From Theobroma cacao (Eukaryota > Streptophyta > Magnoliopsida > Malvales > Malvaceae), in the NCBI RefSeq assembly GCF_000208745.1, contig NC_030851.1, positions 31,515,405 to 31,579,404 on the forward strand: DNA of 64,000 bases, read 5' to 3'. Each line of letters opens with the position of its first letter. The stretch's first letter is position 1. The notes under the pieces are model-generated. The model did not search any database and was not told the origin of the DNA. It saw only the letters and a program-made list of their open reading frames with translations. The translations under genes were made by a program, and so were the position numbers. Below are positions 1 through 13,219 of this stretch, piece by piece.

Positions 1-2360
1 ATTTTGGCCCATATGCTGAAAAATGTTGAGAATGTTAAAGCATGATGCTTATTATGCTTGAATCTATTGTTTTTCATATGCCTACATTGAATTATTATTT
101 CTTGAGAATTGGAATATTCAAATGCTTAGTCTAGAATCAATTCTTGAAATATGCTCCAAGTTTGTGCTTAAATGATTGTTTCAAGATTAAATTATTGCCT
201 AAGCTTATCAATTTGATTATGATGAACTCATTGAACTTCATGAAGAATATTTTTAATTCATCCATTGGTTTTGTTCAAGTCACATGCTTACATGACATCT
301 AGTCTTGCTTGACCTTAATGTTTAAAGTCTAAAACTTGGCTCGAGCTATGCATTTGAATATGAATTTGATTGTCAAGTTTGATCATGACATATATTGTGA
401 TGACATAGTTGAAATGTTTTTGAACATACATTTAAGCGTTAACTATGTCTTCCATGAGCTTAAATGTTTGCATGATATAAAGATTTTGTGTGCATCCAAC
501 TTGAGCTTATAGGTTACCAATTGAATACTCATTTCTTGAATTTTGACAATTGGTATTCATGGATGCTTGGATGCTTACTTTAGATATATTCATGAGTTGA
601 AAGCTTGATTTTCATCATTTCATAACAATTGGAACATTGTGAAATAACAAATACCTTGAATTTCATTGATCATTCTTTTATATATGCTCATGTTTTTTAT
701 TGAAATCATGCATGCATTTCGTGGAACAAATTGAAACATGATTAGTGAAGATAGCCAAAATTCTTTCTATTTTCTTACATGATTGTAATAAGTGCTAAAT
801 GCTTTGGTAATGCTTCATTGATATTGATACTTTCTTGATGTGAAAATTTCTCCTTGAATTAATAGTTTCTTATCCAAATTTGGAGAATATCTCTTGAAAT
901 GCTTGCTTGACTATAATTTGGAAGAACACAAGCTAAATGAATAATTGATGGCTGAAAGTGCTTAATGCCCATAGTCTATTGATATATGATGATGTGCTTT
1001 TATTATGAAAATTCTCCTTGAATTGTCATTCTTATATAAGTGGAGAATTCTTATGAAATGATTAATATTGCTTGGTTGATAATGCTTGATGATGCTTAAT
1101 GACTATGCTTGATAAAATTTGAAGAATGCTTATTAATGCTTGAAAATGATTAAGAATGATACTTGATGACAAACGATACCTTGGACATGTATTGGAACTA
1201 ATTTGCATATATTTCTTAAAAATATGAGTATTTGATGCATATGTTGAACATCAATTTAAATGCTCATACTCTTATAGTTTCATGAATATTTGAGTATTAA
1301 ATGAAAATGTTGAATATCTATTTAAACAATCATCTATTCTAGGCTAGTAATTTTTCTCCTAATATTTGATCTATTAAGAATCACTAACAATTTGTGTTGA
1401 AATTATGAATTCTTAAAGGGAAGTTATTCATTGCCATTGTCCCGTGACTCATTAGTATCATGAGCTATTGAGATCTTCAACAAGGTTTGGTGAGAATTCA
1501 ACATTTGGTGTTCTTCACTATTGGTAACATCTTTCTAAACACTAAAATTAATATTGTGCTTCATATTACTTCACTTAAACTTGAATGTTGAAATGCATGA
1601 TTGGTATCAAGCTTTAAGCATTCTTTATCGGCATCTAGCTTTAGATTTGCCTTAAGCTTTATAATTGTTTCCTCTCGCTTGAGCTTTAAATCAAATATAT
1701 CTTTTTTGAATGAATTTGAGCTTTGCAAAATTGATTTGCTTGATATGCTTAAAAGTCCTTTCAAAATAAGGAGCCTTTATTAAAGTTTTACCAATTGATA
1801 ATATGAGCTTTAAAATGATTCTATCCCTTAATATTGATTTTGTGCTTATTTACATTTATAAGGGATGAGATTTTACTTATATCTTTCAATTGGTATTTTA
1901 AGTCGTTTATTGATCTTTAACACTTGATATTGGAGCTGAATATTGATGATATTATGGTCTATGTGCTTTTTGAACACCTTTACACTTACTTTCCTTGAAC
2001 TTCATGAATAGTATGCTCACACCTTGACTTCACACACTCATATATGTGTGTGTGTGTGTGCATGAAATACTTGCTTTTACTATCTCAATACTTGGTCATA
2101 ATTGAGTAGTAAATGGCTTTATGCATAACTTGGTGGCTTAATGGTTACATACTCTTAGTCTCAATGCTTATATTTTAGTTAACCATTAGTTCTTGAGCTT
2201 AAGTATTAAATGCTCACACTTCTTAACTTTTTTAATATAACAAAAAGGGGAAAAGGTTTATGAACAAATTTGATGCATATGTTGAAGGGGAGAATATAAT
2301 CTTAGAATCATTTCAAGTGCAAATTATGCTCATTATTTGTCATATAAAAAAGAGGGAGAC
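1..2360 (+). mobile_element. Non-coding 3' internal region of a SIRE-like Copia retrotransposon
   Basis: No open frame of useful length is present. The stretch is AT-rich, dense in the word TGCTTGA, and carries a (TG)n run at about 2045-2060. It ends in a purine-rich tract (AAAAAAGAGGGAGAC, 2346-2360) directly before the LTR start at 2361, as expected of a polypurine tract. SIRE/Maximus-type Copia elements often carry a long, poorly conserved region between pol and the 3' LTR, so I infer this is that region. The pol gene and 5' LTR would lie left of the window. The assignment depends mainly on the adjoining LTR. Confidence 0.5.
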
Positions 2361-4330
2361 TGTTAGCTTTAAAATGATTATAGTTTTGATTATGACAATA
2401 GGTCAAATTTCCTTGAACATTATTTGAATGATCCTTGACAAATTCTTAAAATGATTTAGCTCTCATACATTTGTTCTTACATGATTACAAGCTTGATTGT
2501 TTTGGTTGTGTAAACTGTTGAAGCTATTGAATTATCACACACTTGTTCTACAAATGTCTACAAGCTTGAATGACTTAATTGTGTGAGTGTTAAATTTGAT
2601 TAAAAGAGTTCTATTTATGGTCCCTTTAACATTTACCTTCGAGATATTGAAGTTGCAAGATGGGTTCTTAAATGGTGAAGTTTATCTCCAAGCATTCAAA
2701 GATCATCAATCTACATTACACAAAGCTTACTTCAAGTCAAGAAACTTAATCATCACTCAAATTTGATCACAAGGAAGATATGGCCAAAGTTACATGCTAA
2801 AACGTTAAGGAATCTTGAAGAAACAAAGCTCTAATTGATCATAGAGTAAGGCAAGTCGATCCTATCGAAGAACGAGCGAGAACAAGTGAGAAAATTTGAA
2901 AAAGACATAGCCATAATCAACCCCATAAAGCCTACAATCGACCCTAGAACAATGCTAATCGACCTTACAAGCTCTAATGAGAAATATAGGAGCTTTCTGG
3001 AAAAGGATCGACTAGAGAACTTCCACACTCAACTACAAGTGACCGTTAGACACAAAATTCAAAAGGAAAACGGCTAATTTCTAGCTGTAATCATCTCCAA
3101 TGGCTCCAAGACCTTTCTAACTATAAAAAAAACCATTTGGAAGCATTTCGAGTTGAGGAAAAAGAAAAAAAAAGGCCAAACTCTTAAGGATCAAAGTCTT
3201 AAATAAAATAAGATAAACCAAACCTTTTTAATCTAAAATTCTTTGTGCTTTCACTCTTATCTTTATATTCTATCTTCATATTCAACGTTAGGCATTCTTC
3301 CTCCATTGTACCAAACTAACAAAATCCACCTCCTAGAGGCACGCTTGCTATTCATTGTAAAGGTTCTAACTCATCCTTGAAAAGTTAGTGTGGGTTTGTG
3401 GTTGAGCCCATTAAAAACCATGGGTTTGTGGTTGAACCCTTTAAAAACCATGGGTGTCGCTTGATCCTAGTAAAAAGCTTTGTGATGGTTATGGTTGCTT
3501 TCATGAAAAGCCATTGTGAAGGTTTCACTTGATCTCGTAAAAAGAATTGTGAGAGTTTCACTTGATTCTGAAAAAAAGCTATTATGAGGGTTCCGCTTGA
3601 TCTCGTAAAAAACCCATTTCTCTTAGTGGATTTGAAATTCCTTGGTGAGGCAAGGGAGTGGATGTAGGCACTTAAGAAAGCCGAACTATTATAAAATTCT
3701 TATGTCTTCATTTTTATTTTTACTTTGACTTGTTGCATTACATTTCAAGAAAATCAATCTCATAAATTTCTTATGCTTTGATTTATACTCATCACATATT
3801 GGGCTGCTTCTTTGCTACATCTTTTTCAACTATCATCTCTTTATTATCTCTTATTTGATTTCACTTGAAAAATGTTTTAATCATCTCAAGATTGATCATT
3901 TGCTTGCATTTAATTTAGTAGTTTTGATAAAGAATTACATATGCATCAAAACCTTCCTTGGAACTTCCTATACAAGCTATGAAAACGATTTACTAGTCAA
4001 GGGTCGACTACAAGATCAATAGAGTCGACTATAAGATGTTCAAATCGCTTTAAAACGAGTTCTTCACAAGTATAGTCAATTAGAAATTCTTTATAGTCAA
4101 CTAGAAAGTCTTTCTAGTCAACTACTTTAGTTGCTTCTAGTTTCTCAAGTTCTTGCATTGTGATTTACTGTTTATATTTTCCTTAAAAAATCATTTGTTT
4201 TGTTTTTGACACAAGAAAAATTTTTTGTTGCAAAAAGTCTTGATTGTTTATATTTGATTTTCAAAAGAAATTTTTAAAGTCTAATTCACCTCCTCTTTAA
4301 CATTCTTGCCATTTAGTCATTGAGCTAACA
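2361..4330 (+). repeat. 3' LTR of a SIRE-like Copia element
   Basis: The segment starts TGTTAGC and ends GCTAACA (4324-4330), giving perfect 7-bp terminal inverted repeats. It follows a polypurine tract. The early TTTTGATTATGACAA motif and the late CTAATTCACCTCCTC motif near 4280 are typical of SIRE/Maximus LTRs as I remember them. A TATA-like CTATAAAAAAAA lies near 3122. Between about 3380 and 3615 a degenerate tandem array of roughly 30-50 bp units recurs (GGTTTGTGGTTGA...TTTAAAAACCATGG, then TTTCACTTGATCTCGTAAAA variants). The target duplication cannot be tested because the 5' end is outside the window. A solo LTR is an alternative, but the tract before 2361 favours a 3' LTR. Confidence 0.72.
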
Positions 4331-5775
4331 TTCCTAATAATATTCTTTTGTAATATGATATGATATTCATATTATTTAAACATAACTAATAATTTAATAA
4401 TTTTTTAATTTAAATATATTAATGATATCACATTAATATTTTGACTAAATACTTCTTATATATATTTGTCAATTTCTAACAAAATGAATGGTTTGCAAAG
4501 TTGGTAAAGATGTTGAGTGTTTCTCTTTCTTACATATATATTATATAAAATAGTAATAAAATATTTATACCCAAACACTAAAGGTAGTGAAATTACTACT
4601 CGAACCTATCCCAAACACGAAAACAGGGTTGAAATTACTACTTGAATTTATTCCAAACCCGAATATAAGGTAGCTTAACCCTATATAACTGCATTAGGTA
4701 CCCACAAGTACTCGATAACAGAGTACCTATTGCCATCCCTAATGAAAAGGAAAAGCCCTTTTACATCAAGAAAATGCTAAGAAGATTTCTTAAGCACCTC
4801 CATATTTAAGCCACCAAAAGATTTCTTAACTATCATCATACTTAAGCCTCCAAATCGAACTCTCCAGAATATCTTAAGATGAAAGTAACCCATGAAGCCT
4901 ATCACTTATTTTGGGTTACTTTCATTACTATCAGCATGAAATAGTTGTTCCACTTCTTTTAGTTTTTCCTTGTGAAGCAGTGTTTCATTTATTTTAATTA
5001 TTCTCTCATTATTCTCTGCATAGCATTACATTACTGTAAACAACTAAGAATAAGTTAATAGTCAAAATCAATTATCTACACTATTAATGTGCAAAATCTT
5101 TTTCATGGTAAAAAAAAATTCAATATTGCTAACCCAAGTCACCATCAATATACTGTTTTTATTTTCTATTTTTTTATGAAACCCTTAATTAATATAGTTG
5201 CTAATTTGCAATACATATATTTTTTCAAATTTTAAATTTAAGATTTTTAAGATGAAATTTGGAACTCCAATCACTTTAATGTCTTTCTAAAGACATGCAA
5301 TTATGTAATTAGTACATAAAAGGATTTTAAAATTTTTATTTCTAATCAAAACAATGAAACAGCCTTGAGATTAAGATGAACCCTTGGGTCATACGAGCTT
5401 AGAAATTAACTTCAAATTCAATTACTATTGGATTAACTCAGGGAACAAATTGGCATTGCAAACAAAGACAAGTTCCCCTTTGCTTCTCTTCTAAGCATAC
5501 AGATTATAAAAACCGATATAATATGCTTTCTTCTTTATATTGGGTAACATTGCATCTAATGGGGTCATTGCCTAATATAAAATTCGAGCAAGTTTTTCTT
5601 TGTTCTATACATCAGTTTGAAAACAAAGTACTAGAACTTGGATTATATGGTCTAAGAACACCAATCTATATCCAAATACATCAAAATATTGGATTCTCCT
5701 GTAATTATGAATTTCTTTTTATTAATGTCAATGGAAGACACATAAGAAGGAGATAGTAAAAGAAAAAGCCAAAAA
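4331..5775. other. Intergenic; possible hAT-like element end near 4560-4742
   Basis: No gene is supported. A block at about 4560-4742 holds two diverged copies of a roughly 45-bp unit (GTGAAATTACTACT / TTGAAATTACTACT), and then runs to TTGCCATCCCTA (about 4731-4742). Its complement TAGGGATGGCAA resembles the ends of many plant hAT/MITE repeats. No opposite end was found; it may have been cut off by the Copia insertion. The remainder is AT-rich sequence upstream of the first transporter gene. Confidence 0.3.
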
Positions 5776-5783
5776 TATAAAAA
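5776..5783 (+). promoter_or_regulatory. Candidate TATA box of the first WAT1-related gene
   Basis: TATAAAAA lies about 205 bases upstream of the ATG at 5988, inside an A-rich stretch. Spacing allows a 5' UTR of about 170 bases. The A-rich context makes a chance match likely, so support is weak. Confidence 0.3.
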
Positions 5784-5987
5784 GAAAAAAAAAGTCTAAC
5801 TCCTAAGAATGGCTGAGAAGGGGATGACGAAGGAGCCATGTCAGCAGCGACTTGGACTTGTCTTCTGGCAAAGTGACTCCCGAACTCCATATCCAAGTAC
5901 GCCGAACGACCAAAGTCTCCGAAAATCTAGTCCTAAAAAGTCCTGCAACTGAAATTCGTGCTGAACAAAGAGAAAGAGAATCAGAGA

Positions 5988-8813
5988 ATGGGAAATGAGA
6001 TTGCTTTGCCTCTGGTGGGGATGGTATTGGCAGAGTGTGCTCAAGTTGGACTAATGATAATGGGCAAAGCAGCCATGTCCCATGGGATGTCTAACTTCGT
6101 CTTTGTCTTTTATTCCAATGCTCTTGCCTCTCTCATTCTCCTCCCTTCTTCTTTTCTCTTCCACAGGTACCCTTCCTTCTCTCTCTCTCTTCTTTTTTCT
6201 ATCTGCAATACCCATCAAACCATTTCGTTTGTTTGCTTTGCAGATCAGAGCGTCCTCCACTCACTTTCTCTATTCTCTGTTGGTTTTTCTTGCTTGGCCT
6301 TCTTGGGTATGTGAAATAAATGAAAACTATGATGTGGGTTTTTCTTTTTGTTCTATTTTCTAATTAATTCTTGTATCTTTTCAATCTCCATGGTGCATGC
6401 ATGAGTGACAGATTCCATTGAATAGCTGTGGTTTGAGGGTTTGATTGATATTTTACTCGTATGCAGTTGCTTTGCCCAGATTTTTGGGTATGCTGGGATA
6501 TATTATAGCTCGCCTACTCTTGGAACTGCCATGCTCAATCTCATCCCAGGCCTCACCTTCCTATTTGCTGTTGCTTTCAGGTTCTTTTCTCCTCTATCCT
6601 GTAGTTTTGTTTGTTACTGCTCAATCTGATAACTTTTACATTGTGATCTTCTGTTGTCACATAAGGTATTTCCCTGTTCTTTTTCATTTTCGCTTTTTGT
6701 GATGATGTTAGTTGATCATTCATGGAACTAATGCCATTTAATTCAATTAGATTAAGGACAAAATATGTACGAGGACATAGGAATAGAAGGACTGAATATA
6801 ACAGGGGGAATGGCTGGATCCATAGTTTGAAGTAATATGTCTGCAGCCTTCATTTGTGGTTTGTTTGTATACCTCATAATTTCTCTGGGAATTTGATTTT
6901 TTGTTTCTGTAACTAAGAGATATGGTTGCTTTGAGGAAGCAGATTGCAGTCCCTAGGAGGTTGCCTGCTCTTATTAGCACAGAAGGGCATGCATGGGAAT
7001 TCGTATAAATTACAAATTTGTTTAATCTGCTTGCCGTAAATAGTGAAGCTATCACCTTTATGAGCTGCTTACAACTGAGGTTCCTTATTATGACAGTTTT
7101 TCCTGCTTTTCATTCTCATTTTGAAACTTTGTTGGTTTGCCAAGGACTAATACTTAATTCCTTTTAGCCAACGCTTGTCAAGATGGACTTATCGCTGGTG
7201 TTAGGTATTGTCATGACATTCTTATTGGTGATGGAATCTGAATTCTAAGTGTGAATTGAATCCAGGTGATAGATGTGGTGTAGAAATCAGAAGAAATTTC
7301 AGGGTGATTATGGTTCTTGTTAGGTTTTTTCTTTCATTTTTTTCCCTTAAAAAGGAAAATGAAAGATAATGAAAAGAATGCTATACTTTCATTTGAAATC
7401 TATGGGGTTGGGCTTAGCTTCCTGTTTTTGTCCAATCCTTTTCCCTGTTATATGTCAATACATGAATGAACTGCATTGACTATTTACATACTTGTCATGC
7501 ATACAATATGGTACAAGTGCAGTTATGTAACAGTAGCAGATGGGTAAAAGATTTAATAATATAGATGGACCTAAATTGAAGCATTTGATGATTTTAGGAT
7601 GGAAAAACTGCATTTGGGAAGTAGCAGTAGCCAAGCTAAATCACTGGGTACTATAGTGTCAATTGCAGGGGCATTTGTTGTGACTTTCTACAAAGGCCCT
7701 TCAATTTTGATGTCATCGTCACGTGCAAGCTCATCTCATCAATTTCTCTTGCAACAGTCAAATTGGGTTTTTGGAGGATTTCTCCTTGCAGCTGATTGTT
7801 TGTTTGCTTCTGCCTGGCTTATTGTTCAGGTGTAGTCCTCTTCTGTGTAGGTGTATAGAAAGTTCAAGCAGATTTTGTTATCATTCTTACCTTAAGAGAA
7901 AGGAGATGATTTGTATTTGTTATCTTTCAGGCATCAGTCCTTAAGAAATTCCCAGCTGAACTTATTGTTGTCTTCTATTATTGCTTCTTTGTTACCCTTC
8001 AGTCAGCAATTGTCTGTTTGGTCATGGAAAGAGATCTTAGTTCTTGGAGCTTTAAACCTGATGTGAGATTGGTTGCTGTTCTATACTCTGTAAGTGGTGA
8101 GGGTCAGAATTATTCATTGTAACTTAGCTGTTGGGTTCTGCATTTCTTTTTTATTTTTGTTTTATTTGTTTGCCAGAAGCTGTTGGCTTCTGCATGCATA
8201 CCTATTTTGCACCTAGTTAATCAATAACTTTATTATGGGAAAATGTAGGCTGTTTTTGGCTCTGCATTCCAACTAGGGGTTTCTACCTGGTGCCTGCATA
8301 GGACAGGGCCTGTTTTTGTTGCCATGTTCAAGCCTTTGGGAATTGTCATTTCGGTTATCATGGGTGTTATCTTCTTAGGGGATACATTCTATCTTGGAAG
8401 GTAACGTATTCATCACTCACTATAGCTGTTATTGCAATAGTTTTTCTGTTTGTGTTGTTATTACAACTACTGCAGCTGCTGCTGCTGCTTTCCCTCTGGT
8501 TTCTGTTTAGAGCTCTTTTAAGCTGTGGGATGGAGATGGGGGTTTTGAGTTTTATATCCCATTTATCGTGTTGGTCTTTCTCTTGTTATCCACCTTTTCA
8601 TTACTTATAAAAGAAAGTAAGACATATAAGTTACTAATTTTGTTTCAAAAATGTTACAGTTTACTAGGAGCAATTGTCATTGTTGCTGGATTTTACTCTG
8701 TGATGTGGGGAAAAGCCAAAGAAGGAAAGATAGATGTGTATGCTCAGGGGATGAGATTGGAATCAAGCAGTCAAAAAGTCCCTCTCTTGCCAAATAATAC
8801 TGGAGAAACTTAG
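5988..8813 (+). CDS. WAT1-related (UMAMIT-type) EamA transporter, copy 1, 7 exons
   Basis: Predicted multi-spanning transporter of the plant drug/metabolite (WAT1/UMAMIT) family. Members export amino acids or auxin-related molecules across the plasma membrane or tonoplast; the substrate here is unknown. Exons by GT-AG joining: 5988-6166, 6244-6306, 6467-6580, 7598-7829, 7931-8089, 8249-8400, 8660-8813, in frame to TAG, 350 aa, the usual family length. The start MGNEIALPLVGM leads straight into the first hydrophobic helix. Family marks are KAAMSHGMSNFVFVFYSNA near residues 25-45, SSQAKSLGT near 130, FVAMFKPLGIV in the second EamA half, and FYSVMWGKAKE before a hydrophilic tail. Two EamA repeats (about 10-135 and 180-315) fit ten membrane helices. 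An in-frame ATG at 5958 would add ten polar residues and is less likely. A related gene follows 3.2 kb downstream on the same strand. Confidence 0.9.
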
Positions 8814-11803
8814 GAGCTTTTTGTACAGTCAGTCAAAGCAGGTACCTCATTCTGAATGTAGTAAGTTGAAGTTAAAAGCTGCCATTGTGTCATCTTCATC
8901 TAATCTTGGGGCTTTAGATCACTATAATCTTGGTTCATCTCCAGATAAAGCCCATTTGAGTAAAGCTCAGTCTAAATAATGTAGGAAACTGTTGACCTAA
9001 GATAGCCTATCTTTTTATTACAAGCCAGCCCACTGGACTTCATGGCCTATATCTCAAGCTGCCGTTGTTCATGGCCTAGGAATTGAATAGTGGGACTCTT
9101 CAGTGCGAATAGATCATTACATTAAATAAATAAATGAAGTCATCCACTTTTTGTTCTATATTTAATGTGAAATCATCAAGTTCATAATGAGGACCTAAGA
9201 TTTTCTATGGCATCTTTTTGGATATGCACTTTAACCTTTTACATTAGTTCTTAATCTCATAGTTGTAGCCCAGGGCATATCCAGACTTCATTACATTACA
9301 CATGGTGCATATATAGCATTGGGTTGAAGGTTGAATAAAGAGTTGAAAAGCCATTCTCATACAGTTTTAGTTTAGAGTAGATTTAATTGAGTTGGTAGCA
9401 TTAATCATTATAGTAATTGACTCGTGTCAGATTTCAAATTTATCTCAAGGTTCTGACAAGTATTTTTTGTTATTTACATATATATGCAATATTGTCGGCA
9501 TATGTTACATCAGGTTGGTATTGATGGTCGGTTTGAATTAGCCATAGCTTTCTCTGCTGGTATGATGCAGAACAACATTCCAGATTCATCTTGTATCATA
9601 TTCAAATTTGAAATGCCCCCTTCTGTCGGCCGCCTGATGCATTCTAATCTACAGAGTGGTTTTCTCATATTTCCTCTTAATTTATGGGCCAGGAGACAAT
9701 GTATGAGGTTATTTCCAAATAATATCTGCCGCCTCCATGTATGAGAAGACAACTTTAATACCTAGCTTTTATCCATTCGAAACATTGAAGCATTTTTTGT
9801 AATCTGCCATATTCTTTTTTATTAGTTATTTGTCAACGCGTTGATAATCTGCATGTTTTTCCTTTTACTTTTTCTTGTTTTTTTTTTTTTTTTGGTTCCT
9901 GTAATGAGTTGTGCAAATCCTTAACAATTTGAGCATATGGCACTTTTGAAGTTCCAGTTGTTATTGTAAGTGCTTTGCCTGCACCTGAAGGGAGGAAAAG
10001 TCTAACCGAATCAATGTGAAGGACATTAAGATATTGTTTGTGTAATACTGGGTCATGGATATGGGAGGCACGATTGTGGATGTGAGCGATGCACAGAAAT
10101 TTCAGTTTTAGTCAGCAGGGTTATGTAGTAAACTAAAACACTAGTCTTGCTTCAGCTTTACACATTAGGGGAAGTGCACTGCATCTCAAATCCAGCCATA
10201 TTGTTACTATTCCTCTCCTCTTCCAATAACTAGGTAATGCATTGCAATTTCAGCGCTTTGTTTATTAGAGAGGTTAAGAAGTTTTGTGATGTATAGCAGA
10301 GTGGAAAGGGATAAGCTAGCTTCTCAAAAATAGAAAAGAATAATGGGGATTAAAGGATTATAAATTGATATCTCTATCGCACGGGTGCGAATCATTCCAA
10401 TATTTAGTACCATGGAAGCATGTCTTGCACATCAGACATTCTGTCTGATATCCGGAATGAGGATATGAAGGGAATGACCATGACCAAGCTCTGATTCATA
10501 TCCTCCTTCATAAATTTATAGGGAATTCTGACGTCTAATGGGTGGCTATAAGTTTATCAGCTACACCGATTCAAAACTGTAATGAAAAACGTCATGCTTT
10601 GCTTTTGATTCTTTTCAGTGGTAATTGCCCCAAATTCTTTGTCTTTAAATCCAAGGGACACGATAGATTCCGGGGAGGACCAATTAAGGTAGAAAAAGAA
10701 AACAAAAAAAGGTGAGGAAAGCGATGGGGGCCTAGGGGTGGGTGAGGAGCCCTCTGGTGTCAAATGTCAAGATTGGGACATGGACCATTGCAGGCAGATA
10801 CACCTTTCAACACTCGTATTATAGGCGATAACATCTGCCAAGTAGCTGAATGGCAAAAGTTGAGATCACTCCGTTTAGCATCTCACTTGTACTAGTGATC
10901 ATCCGTTGAGAAACCAAGCTGGACAAACCTTGCACCTTACCTACTTTGCTCACTCCCTAGCAGCTTTTACTTGACCGTGACAGAGTGTCAAGAGTGATGA
11001 TAGCTTAAACTATAAATATTTTGTTCTGTTTAATTTACTGAACCACCAGCAAGGCTTCTTCATATATATCTGAAATCTTTAATTCATTACGACCATCCGG
11101 TCCAAAACAGCGGCAAACAGGTTCCTTGGGTAGTAAACTAGATTGAATTCTCTTATCAACGGTCTGTAAGCTGATGAAATACTGAAATGGTAGCAAAATA
11201 TACATTTACTTCTTCCATTAGCCTCGTTTAATCATTCCCTGACCCTGAGCACCAGACCCAATAAAAATTTGACCAATCCAAATCCACCCAAACCGAAGAT
11301 TGTTTCCTTGTGATGAGAATCGAGAGCATCACCCTTGGCCTCTCGAAAAGATCTTAAAGATTGGGAGGAGATGTTTAGGTCCCCTCTTATTTTAGGGCAA
11401 GTGGGTGGACCCGGAGGCTTATTATCACGCTTTAAGCTAGGGCCATCATCTATGTCGACCACAACTCCAAACGGACCAACCCCATGAAATCAAAAACATT
11501 TTAGATTATGGCCCATTGTTAACTATTAAACATTTGCAACAACAAAAAAAAATGGAAAGGGCGTAATAATTTATTGAAAGACAAATTAGAGCAAAACATG
11601 TAGCCAGAGTTTTTAATCAAAATGAAACCAATGGTTTTTCTGTACATAAAAACAAAAACATGAATCCCACGTCAGCATCTCCCCCTCTGCTCGGAGCTGG
11701 AGTCAGTCACCCGAGTCGCCTTTTCTCTCCCAAGTAGCTTCACCAATATTTGAAGGGTTACTCTTGCTGTCTTCTCCTCACAAAAGAAAGTCTGATCTTT
11801 CTT
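8814..11803. other. Intergenic, between the two WAT1-related genes
   Basis: The first part should hold the 3' UTR of copy 1. Short open frames near 9.5 kb (both strands), 10.6 kb and 11.3 kb have no recognisable domain and no clear splice partners. A poly-T run lies near 9880-9894. I see no transposon ends and no RNA gene. Confidence 0.5.
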
Positions 11804-11811
11804 TATAAATA
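11804..11811 (+). promoter_or_regulatory. TATA box of the second WAT1-related gene
   Basis: TATAAATA within CTTTATAAATACCCC matches the plant TATA consensus well. It lies 178 bases before the ATG. A transcription start about 30 bases downstream would give a 5' UTR of about 150 bases that begins with a GA-rich stretch (GAGAGATAGAGAGAGGG near 11850). Confidence 0.6.
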
Positions 11812-11988
11812 CCCCACATACACGCAAGCACGAGGCCAAAGGGAGACAGAGAGATAGAGAGAGGGAGAACAACTTTCAGTCTGCTTCGTGACAGGCTTGA
11901 TAATTTCTTCGTGATCTCTTCTTCTTCTTGTTCTTGCTGTTTGTTTTGAACAGCCAAACGAGAAAACGTGGGGGTACTGAGAGAGAAA

Positions 11989-13188
11989 ATGGGTGAAGTG
12001 GTACCATTTACACTGATGGTGATAATGGAGGGTTGCACCATAGGATTGACGATATTGGCAAAAACAGCCATAACAGGAGGGATGAGCCCTTTTGTTTTTG
12101 TAGTGTACACCAACGCTATTGGCTCTCTCTTGCTACTCCCTTTGTCCTTCATTTTTCATCGGGAAAGGTGTCTCCTCTTATCTTTCCCGTTGTATATCAC
12201 TTGCTTCTCATATCTTGACACTACCTTGTTTGCTCTTCTTTATCTTCGTTTCTTTATCATTGCAGAACAGAACAGTCGCTCCTCACCTTCCCACTCCTCG
12301 TGCGTATATTTTTCCTGGGTTTAACAGGGTATGTTCCTCTTTATTTGCTACAGTCGTAAGCGTAGTTCTAAGTATGCATAAATGTTCCTGAAGGAACAAA
12401 TGTCAAGAACTATGGTTTGGGATCTTCCTTCGCAATTTTGTAATTAAGTTACTTCCTCAAGTCTTTAACATTTGGCTCTTTTTTTCTTTTTGTGCTGTTG
12501 ATTTGTAGCATAGCTGTATCTCAGAACCTTGCATTTGTTGGGCTCAGCGATAGTTCCCCAATCGTTGTATGTGCAATGGGCCTCCTAATACCATCTCTTT
12601 CCTTCTTGCTTTCCATCATTCCCAGGTTCTTAACTTTCTCCAAGCCGATCTTCTTTTTTTCAATTTCAGTTCAATAAAAGAAAACTTCTATAAAACGACA
12701 TCAATATAGCAAAGTTAATATTCAGATTCTTTTTTGGAGATTTGAACCATCTAATGAGCCAAATATTCATGTGCAAAGTTAATATTCATAGTTGACAACT
12801 AACCATATAATTTAGATGATGACACATCGATCATATTTTTGAGTTTTGATGCAATTTATTTATTTATTTATTGTTTTTGTATGTAAAGTATTTAAGGTTT
12901 AAATACTAAAAAAGCTCTTTTGTTTTTCAAAGTTGTTTAGATAAGTTATTCTTATACTATTGTACTCCATTGAGATGTTGAAGTATTATTTTTATTTAGT
13001 TGAGTATTTATTTCAGATGAAAACTTTTAAAATTTTTAATTTTTGCACGTCCATGTCGACATGTCATAGACATGGTATAATAAGGGCTTCTTATATACTG
13101 ATATGACATTATGTAAACCAAAATTACATGTCATCTAAGCATCAACTAAACATAATTTTTCATATTTTGCCACATAGAAGGTGATATG

Positions 13189-13219
<31 letters not shown>

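Noticed and set aside
5523..5756. 77-codon frame upstream of WAT1 copy 1
   Set aside because: AT-rich with no domain or splice partner; fits chance.
11778..12152. Minus-strand frame of 124 codons over WAT1 copy 2 exon 1
   Set aside because: It is antisense to a well-supported exon and 5' UTR, and has no domain of its own.
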